From Desulfobacterales bacterium (lineage in GTDB: Bacteria; Desulfobacterota; Syntrophobacteria; B119-G9), in assembly GCA_026992215.1 (NCBI GenBank), contig JALXAI010000515.1, positions 1 through 11,262 of the forward strand: a stretch of DNA of 11,262 nt, given 5' to 3'. A program made the translations under genes and the position numbers. Position 1 is the first letter of the stretch, and each line of letters begins with the position of its first letter. The notes under the pieces are model-generated. The model ran no database searches. It was not told the DNA's origin and saw only the letters and a list, made by a program, of their open reading frames with translations. Below are positions 6,838-11,262 of this stretch, piece by piece.

Positions 6838-7434
6838 ATGAAGGAAAGTGTTTTCAAACAAAAACGTATGCTGAAACTCTGGAGACTATCCCTGGGAGTA
6901 ATAACGGTACTCTTGATAAGCGTTCTGGCATACGGATGGTGGGATAGCTCCCGGTGGGAAATCCCGGACAGGGGTGCAAAAATTAAGCTTGACGCTGATA
7001 TGGTGATTAAAGGCGTTGATTACACCGAGGTGAGAAAAGGGGAGAGGCTGTGGGAGTTGCATGCTAAACAGGGTAGATACTATTCGAAAAGGAATCAAAC
7101 CCTGCTTGGTGACGTAAAAGTTGTCGTCTATTTGAAAAATGGGAAAAAGGTTTATATTACCTGTGATAGAGCGGTTATGGACGTGAAAACCAAGGACATT
7201 GATCTGTTTGGCAGGGTCACACTTACCTCCGGCCCCTACACGCTAACCACGGACTCCCTTCATTACCACGACAACAAAAGGGTTATCAAAACAAGAGATC
7301 GGGTTATAATGACGGGAAACGGGATGGTTCTTAAGGGACACGGATTGTCTTTTGATATAGAGAAAAGGAAGTTGAGGATTGACTCGACGGTGGATTGTCT
7401 TCTGGGAGGAAACATCCTTGCCCGTTTTGGATAG
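6838..7434 (+). CDS. lptC: LPS export protein LptC
   Basis: LptC is the single-pass inner-membrane member of the Lpt bridge; it takes LPS from the LptBFG transporter and passes it to periplasmic LptA. The 198-residue protein has a short basic cytoplasmic N-terminus, one hydrophobic segment (about 15-33), then a periplasmic part rich in alternating beta-strand pattern, with GVDYTEVRKGERLWELHAKQG (54-74) and repeated strand-turn units typical of the OstA/LptC fold. No cleavage site is obvious, in keeping with a membrane anchor. The length is close to that of E. coli LptC (191). A weak GGAAG precedes the ATG; the ATG at 6868 is a less likely alternative. lptA follows downstream, after a repeat-filled spacer. 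Confidence 0.9.
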   Translation: MKESVFKQKRMLKLWRLSLGVITVLLISVLAYGWWDSSRWEIPDRGAKIKLDADMVIKGVDYTEVRKGERLWELHAKQGRYYSKRNQTLLGDVKVVVYLKNGKKVYITCDRAVMDVKTKDIDLFGRVTLTSGPYTLTTDSLHYHDNKRVIKTRDRVIMTGNGMVLKGHGLSFDIEKRKLRIDSTVDCLLGGNILARFG

Positions 7435-7466
7435 GAGACTACTCAGGGCATGGAGCAGGGGGACAT

Positions 7467-7532
7467 CGAAGACCCTCCTCCGGAGGGTTGTAAATCCGCC
7501 TCGGGAGGATCGAAGATCCGCCTCCGGCGGAC
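7467..7532 (+). repeat. Array of three 22-bp hairpin units between lptC and lptA
   Basis: Three units follow one another, each a 5-nt linker plus a 17-nt hairpin of 7-nt arms around a 3-nt loop. Unit 1 is ACCCTCC-TCC-GGAGGGT (7472-7488). Unit 2 is ATCCGCC-TCG-GGAGGAT (7494-7510), with one mismatch. Unit 3 is ATCCGCC-TCC-GGCGGAC (7516-7532), with six of seven pairs intact. The hairpins start exactly 22 bp apart. The linkers are CGAAG, TGTAA and CGAAG. Between units 1 and 3, two base pairs change on both sides (C-G to T-A and T-A to G-C), so pairing is retained. A relative of unit 3 lies at positions 1-20. Confidence 0.85.
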
Positions 7533-7546
7533 GCAGGGAGGGAATA

Positions 7547-8191
7547 TTGAGCTGGAACAAGCAGGGACCGAACAGCGGTGTTGTGGGTATGCGCTGCCCT
7601 GAGCTTGTCGAAGGGCCGAAGAGGCGCTACGGAGTCGTGCTGTTCGTGGCTTTCTGTATTTCACTGGTTTTTTTTAGCAGCGGTGTGGAGTCAGCGAAGA
7701 AAAAGGGTAAGAAAGACTCGAAAAATGAGCCCATTCACATCGTCAGTGACAGGCTGGAAGTAAACCAGGGAAAAAGAGAAATCATATTTCTGGGGCACGT
7801 AATGGCCAAGAAAGGTGACCTTACCGTCCTGGGAGACCGGATGACTGTTATTTACAGGAGTTCGGGAAAAAAATCTGGCACGAAATCCGGGAGCGGGAAC
7901 CCGGCTTCGGATATTTCTTCTGCACAACAAATCGAAAAAATTCTTGTGGAGGGGAATGTTAAAATTTCCAAGGGAGACATCGTTGCAATTGGTAACAAGG
8001 CTACCTATTATCAAAGCGTGGATAAGCTGGTTCTGGAAGGAAACCCGCGGGTGAGTCGCGGGGGTGACTTTATTTCCGGCAGAAGAGTTATAATACTGTT
8101 GAAGGAGAACAAAAGCATAGTCGAGGGCGGGCGAAACGAGCCTGTAAAGGCCACGATTCACCCCAAGTCCGGGAAGCTAATCAGCCAGTGA
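7547..8191 (+). CDS. lptA: Periplasmic LPS-transport protein LptA
   Basis: LptA is the soluble periplasmic beta-jellyroll protein that bridges LptC and the outer-membrane LptD complex. The mature part shows the OstA-like pattern: PIHIVSDRLEVNQGKREIIF, GHVMAKKGDLTVLGDRMTV, then VEGNVKISKGDIVAIGNKA and LVLEGNPRVSRGGDFISGRR. An export signal is visible: basic KRRYG, a hydrophobic core VVLFVAFCISLVFF, then SSGVESA before a lysine-rich stretch. The start is uncertain. The TTG at 7547 has GGAGG 5 nt upstream (214 residues), while the ATG at 7589 (200 residues) has no clear ribosome binding site. Both give an unusually long region before the hydrophobic core, part of which (PELVEG) is encoded by a dispersed repeat. 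The stop is 4 nt before lptB. The gene identity is secure; the start is not. Confidence 0.88.
   Translation: MSWNKQGPNSGVVGMRCPELVEGPKRRYGVVLFVAFCISLVFFSSGVESAKKKGKKDSKNEPIHIVSDRLEVNQGKREIIFLGHVMAKKGDLTVLGDRMTVIYRSSGKKSGTKSGSGNPASDISSAQQIEKILVEGNVKISKGDIVAIGNKATYYQSVDKLVLEGNPRVSRGGDFISGRRVIILLKENKSIVEGGRNEPVKATIHPKSGKLISQ
7597..7615. repeat. Dispersed CCCTGAGCTTGTCGAAGGG repeat inside the lptA leader
   Basis: This 19-bp imperfect palindrome is a repeat I recognise from many unrelated bacterial genomes, where its translations appear as PELVEG, LSLSKG or RQAQG in predicted proteins. Here it reads in frame as PELVEG near the N-terminus of LptA. The outer bases form a short stem (GCCCT 7596-7600 with AGGGC 7612-7616). 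It marks a recent insertion or a repeat hot spot at the lptC-lptA junction. Confidence 0.75.
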
Positions 8192-8195
8192 ACCG

Positions 8196-8924
8196 ATGAG
8201 TGTTTTGAGGACAAAGAATCTGGTAAAGTCATATCGTGGTCGTGTCGTGGTAAACAGGGTGAATATCCGGGTTGAAGCGGGAGAAATAACCGGGCTGCTT
8301 GGCCCGAACGGGGCGGGCAAGACGACCACCTTTTACATGATTGTGGGATTGATCAGGCCTGACGATGGGCAGGTTTTTTTTGATGATGACGAGATAACCG
8401 ATCTGCCCATGTATTTGAGGGCAAGGTTGGGAATTACCTACCTGCCACAGGAACCCTCGGTCTTCAGAAAGCTGACCGTTTCAGAAAACATAATGGCTAT
8501 TCTTGAGACGCTGAATCTGCCCGAAAGCACGCGCAGGGAGAGGCTGGAGGAGCTTCTCAACGAACTGAATATAGCACACCTGTCCAACAACAAGGCATTC
8601 AGTCTCTCGGGCGGCGAAAGACGTCGTGTAGAGATAACGAGGTGTTTGGTCATATCCCCGTATTTCATGCTGCTGGACGAACCTTTTGCAGGTATAGATC
8701 CGCTTGCCGTGATAGATATTCAAAACATAATAAAAAAGTTGAAAGAAAAAGGAATAGGTATTCTTGTTTCAGATCACAATGTTAGAGAGACTCTCAAGGT
8801 ATGTGATCGGGCGTACGTTATGCACCAGGGTGAAATACTGGAGCAGGGAAGTCCTGAGAAGATTGCAAACAGCGAGGTGGCAAGAAGATTCTATCTGGGG
8901 GATGAATTCAGTTTAGGGGTATAA
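8196..8924 (+). CDS. lptB: LPS-transport ABC ATPase LptB
   Basis: LptB is the cytoplasmic ATPase of the LptB2FGC complex that pulls LPS out of the inner membrane. The 242-residue protein contains every ABC motif: Walker A GPNGAGKT (36-43), Q-loop Gln85 in TYLPQEPSVF, signature LSGGE (137-141), Walker B FMLLDE (157-162) and switch His194 in SDHNVRET. The LptB hallmarks LPQEPSVFRKLTV, GGERRRVEI and EPFAGIDPLAV are clear. The length matches the family (about 241). It starts 4 nt after lptA with no strong ribosome binding site, so translation is probably coupled. rpoN follows after 13 nt. Confidence 0.97.
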   Translation: MSVLRTKNLVKSYRGRVVVNRVNIRVEAGEITGLLGPNGAGKTTTFYMIVGLIRPDDGQVFFDDDEITDLPMYLRARLGITYLPQEPSVFRKLTVSENIMAILETLNLPESTRRERLEELLNELNIAHLSNNKAFSLSGGERRRVEITRCLVISPYFMLLDEPFAGIDPLAVIDIQNIIKKLKEKGIGILVSDHNVRETLKVCDRAYVMHQGEILEQGSPEKIANSEVARRFYLGDEFSLGV

Positions 8925-8937
8925 AGAGGAAATATAT

Positions 8938-10407
8938 ATGGCATTGGAACTAAAGCAGCAACCCAAGCTTACGCAGCAACTGGTAATGACTCCGCAGTTG
9001 CAGCAGGCTATAAAGCTCCTGCAGTTATCCAGGCTGGAGCTTGTTGAAACGGTGCGCCAGGAACTTGAATCTAACCCGGTGCTGGAAGAAGAAACGTATG
9101 AGATCAGTGAAACAGAAGACAGCGCTTCCGGGGAGAAAAGTGAAGCTGAAAGCAATCAACCTCTAGAAGAAGTGGTGGTGAAGGAAGAGCCCCCGGAAGA
9201 CTTCGACTGGGAGTCTTACATAGAAGAATACAGCACTGGTTCTCCGGCTATTGTTGAGAATGAATACTTTAAGGACCTGCCCCCGGTAGAAAACAGGCTT
9301 GTCAAGAAGGCATCCCTGGATAGTCATCTGATGTGGCAATTGAGGCTTTCCAATTTTACTGACGATGAGAAAAACATCGGGGCAATCATTATAGGGAACC
9401 TCGATACATCGGGATATCTCAAGGCAAGCGCGGAAGAAATCGCGGAGATGGCGGGTGCAGATCTTGATACGGTAGAAAAGGTTCTTGGAAAAATCCAGGA
9501 ATTTGACCCTGTGGGAGTTGCAGCCAGGGACTTAAAAGAATGCTTGCTCATTCAAGCAAGGAATCTTGATCCCCCAAATGAGCTTGTGATCGAGATTATT
9601 TCAAGTCACCTGCACGACCTGGAAAACAAGAATTACTATGCTATATCGAGGGCTCTTAAACGTCCTCCCGAGGAAATTGAACGGGCTATTAATATAATTA
9701 CCAGCTTTGATCCCAGGCCCGGACTTGCCTACAACGAGGAAGAGGTACAATACATAAGTCCCGATATATACGTCTTCAAAGTGGACAATGAGTTTGTAGT
9801 GGTTCTCAACGAAGATGGACTTCCGAAGTTGAAAATTAGCTCTTTCTATAAAGACGCTCTGAAAAAAGACGGAAATTTCTCTGATTTTACCAAGGACTAT
9901 ATCCAGGAAAAGCTGAGGTCGGCTTCATGGCTGATAAAGAGCATACATCAGAGACAGAGAACGATATACAAGGTTGCAAAAAGTATCGTTAAGTTTCAAA
10001 GGGAGTTCTTCGAAAAGGGTATCACGCACCTCAAGCCTATGGTGTTAAGGGATGTGGCTGAGGACGTGGGCATGCATGAATCTACGATAAGCAGGGTCAC
10101 TACCAACAAGTACATGCACACTCCACAGGGAATTTTTGAACTGAAATTTTTCTTCAACAGCTCCATCAATAGTGTTGTTGGTGAATCGGTTGCCTCCGAA
10201 AGTGTAAAGGAAATGATCAGGAGGATAATCCAGGGCGAAAACCCGGAAAAACCCTACAGCGACAAAAAGATCGTGGAACTTTTGCGGGAACAAAATATAA
10301 AGATTGCGAGAAGAACAGTGGCCAAGTACCGGGAAATTATGGGTATTTTACCTTCCAGTAAGAGAAAAAAAGCGGTCTGGAAAAATCTGAAAAAGAAAAA
10401 GAAGTAG
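8938..10407 (+). CDS. rpoN: RNA polymerase sigma-54 factor
   Basis: RpoN directs RNA polymerase to -24/-12 promoters and needs an AAA+ activator. Region I (1-50) is glutamine- and leucine-rich (LTQQLVMTPQLQQAIKLLQL). An acidic region II (about 50-100) follows, then the core-binding domain (about 120-300). The DNA-binding part includes the helix-turn-helix VAEDVGMHESTISRVTTNKY (373-392), and the RpoN box ARRTVAKYRE lies at 457-466. At 489 residues it is of normal size. AGAGGA lies 7 nt before the ATG. After the RpoN box it continues for 23 residues and ends in a run of lysines (KNLKKKKK), longer than many relatives. It sits between lptB and hpf, the classical order also found in E. coli. Confidence 0.98.
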   Translation: MALELKQQPKLTQQLVMTPQLQQAIKLLQLSRLELVETVRQELESNPVLEEETYEISETEDSASGEKSEAESNQPLEEVVVKEEPPEDFDWESYIEEYSTGSPAIVENEYFKDLPPVENRLVKKASLDSHLMWQLRLSNFTDDEKNIGAIIIGNLDTSGYLKASAEEIAEMAGADLDTVEKVLGKIQEFDPVGVAARDLKECLLIQARNLDPPNELVIEIISSHLHDLENKNYYAISRALKRPPEEIERAINIITSFDPRPGLAYNEEEVQYISPDIYVFKVDNEFVVVLNEDGLPKLKISSFYKDALKKDGNFSDFTKDYIQEKLRSASWLIKSIHQRQRTIYKVAKSIVKFQREFFEKGITHLKPMVLRDVAEDVGMHESTISRVTTNKYMHTPQGIFELKFFFNSSINSVVGESVASESVKEMIRRIIQGENPEKPYSDKKIVELLREQNIKIARRTVAKYREIMGILPSSKRKKAVWKNLKKKKK

Positions 10408-10437
10408 CAGAGAATTAACCCTTACTACACTGCCAAA

Positions 10438-10446
10438 GGGAGGAGA
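10438..10446 (+). promoter_or_regulatory. Ribosome binding site of hpf
   Basis: GGGAGGAGA stands 5 nt before the ATG at 10452. It is the strongest Shine-Dalgarno sequence in the plus-strand block, which suits a protein needed in large amounts during stasis. Confidence 0.7.
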
Positions 10447-10451
10447 CAGGT

Positions 10452-10982
10452 ATGCAAATTTCGGTAACTTTCAGGCGAGTTGAACCCTCGGAGAACCTCA
10501 AACAGTATGCTATTGAGAAAATTTCCAGGGTTCAGAAATACCTGGACACACCTGCTGAAGCCCATGTTGTATTGACTGTGGAGAAATTCCGTCACATCGC
10601 TGATGTGACGATAAGCGCCGATGGTGTTAGAGTTAACGGTGTTGAAGAAACCGAGGACCTTTACTCGGCCATAGACATGGTGGTAGACAAGCTTGAGGCT
10701 CAGATAAAGAAACATAAGAATAAGTTTCGGAGGAGAAAGGGGGCCGGAGCAAAGGGTAAAGAACTCGAAAGCGTGGAAGAATCCGAGTTTGCGGAAGACT
10801 CAGAACCCAGGGTCATAAAGTCAGAAAAATTTTATGCCAAGCCGATGGATATAGACGAAGCGGTAATGCAACTGGAGCTTTCTGACGACACCTTCTTGGT
10901 ATTTACAAATGCCAGAACAAATAATATAAATGTAATTTACAAGCGAAAAGATGGAAACTACGGGTTAATCGAGCCATCGTAA
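10452..10982 (+). CDS. hpf: Ribosome hibernation promoting factor, long form
   Basis: HPF binds the small subunit in the mRNA/tRNA channel during stress and inactivates ribosomes as dimers. The 176-residue protein has the N-terminal beta-alpha HPF/YfiA domain (1-95; MQISVTFRRVEPSENLKQYA, DLYSAIDMVVDKLEAQIKKHK), a charged linker (about 96-120) and a C-terminal domain (about 121-175; VIKSEKFYAKPMDIDEAVMQ, FTNARTNNINVIYKRKDGNY). That C-terminal domain makes it the long form, which dimerises 70S ribosomes to 100S without a separate RMF. The short HPF of E. coli lacks it. It lies 44 bp after rpoN and 62 bp before ptsN. Confidence 0.96.
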   Translation: MQISVTFRRVEPSENLKQYAIEKISRVQKYLDTPAEAHVVLTVEKFRHIADVTISADGVRVNGVEETEDLYSAIDMVVDKLEAQIKKHKNKFRRRKGAGAKGKELESVEESEFAEDSEPRVIKSEKFYAKPMDIDEAVMQLELSDDTFLVFTNARTNNINVIYKRKDGNYGLIEPS

Positions 10983-11044
10983 TGGTTTTCGGGCGGTCTT
11001 TTAAATGTGACAAAAATCCTCGGGAAAATGGTTGAAGGACTTCT

Positions 11045-11262
11045 ATGAAAATACTGGATATTCTGCCTAAGGAAGCGATAGTGCCAGAGCTGAAGGCGAG
11101 GACGAAGCGGGAAGTACTTGAAGAGTTGAGTGAAACACTTGTTGGAGTAAAGGATTACCTGAAGCGGGACGAGTTAGTAGAGGTTCTGATGGAGAGGGAG
11201 CGGCTGGGAAGCACGGGTATTGGGGAAGGAGTGGCGATACCTCATGGAAAATTGAAAGATTT
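11045..11262 (+). CDS. ptsN: PTS nitrogen-regulatory enzyme IIA (5' part, cut by window end)
   Basis: This is an EIIA-fructose/mannitol-like protein that is phosphorylated through the PTS-Ntr chain and regulates rather than transports. Only the first 72 codons are present. The segment RERLGSTGIGEGVAIPHGK (51-69) matches PtsN closely, with the phosphorylation site His67 in place. Helices before it (KREVLEELSETLVGVKDYL) fit the family. AAGGA lies 5 nt before the ATG. Its place after rpoN and hpf is the conserved order in many proteobacteria. The stop lies beyond the window, so truncation here is only an edge effect. Confidence 0.93.
   Translation, partial: MKILDILPKEAIVPELKARTKREVLEELSETLVGVKDYLKRDELVEVLMERERLGSTGIGEGVAIPHGKLKD

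Noticed and set aside
7467..7532. CRISPR-like repeat array
   Set aside because: Only three units, the hairpins are nearly contiguous with 5-nt linkers instead of 30-nt unique spacers, and no cas genes are present.
7379..7546. LptA starting at 7379 inside lptC, giving 270 residues
   Set aside because: The extra 56 residues are encoded by the end of lptC and the hairpin array, resemble no LptA sequence, and would put the signal peptide about 80 residues from the N-terminus.

Overview
The window looks like a chromosomal segment of a Gram-negative, LPS-making bacterium, most plausibly a Desulfobacterota (delta-proteobacterial) sulfate reducer or syntroph. That placement is an inference from gene order (pyrG-kdsA-kdsC-lptC-lptA-lptB-rpoN-hpf-ptsN), a long-form HPF, a metal-dependent type KdsA and a benzoate/2-aminobenzoate-CoA-ligase-like enzyme next to a CBS-ACT protein. 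Eleven protein genes are supported. No rRNA, tRNA, CRISPR array or transposase gene was seen.

Layout. Positions 1-607 hold no convincing gene. They contain a fragment of a dispersed hairpin repeat at the extreme left edge, six tandem 9-bp units (121-174), a featureless stretch, and a minus-strand intrinsic terminator (544-592). Next come two minus-strand genes: a CBS-CBS-ACT (AcuB-like) protein (2434-3042) and, 170 bp downstream of it, an acyl/aryl-CoA ligase (608-2263). A roughly 520-bp AT-rich divergent intergenic region carries candidate promoters for both directions. From 3561 to the right edge everything is on the plus strand: CTP synthase (pyrG), KDO-8-phosphate synthase (kdsA), KDO-8-phosphate phosphatase (kdsC), the LPS-transport genes lptC, lptA and lptB, sigma-54 (rpoN), the long hibernation factor (hpf), and the 5' part of ptsN, which is cut by the window end.

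How the genes work together. KdsA and KdsC make KDO for the LPS inner core. CTP made by PyrG is the activating nucleotide for KDO. LptB energises LPS extraction, and LptC and LptA carry LPS across the periplasm. RpoN, HPF and PtsN form the classical companion block for nitrogen/stress regulation and ribosome hibernation. kdsD, often found between kdsA and kdsC in related clusters, is missing here, and kdsB is not in the window.

Most unusual structure. The lptC-lptA junction has been colonised by two kinds of repeat. One is a three-unit array of 17-nt hairpins (7-bp arms, 3-nt loop) at an exact 22-bp period, with compensatory base-pair changes between units. The other is the dispersed 19-bp CCCTGAGCTTGTCGAAGGG repeat, which reads in frame as PELVEG within the N-terminal leader of LptA. 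A relative of the hairpin unit, matching 19 of 20 bases, sits at positions 1-20. No clearly undescribed multi-gene system was found.
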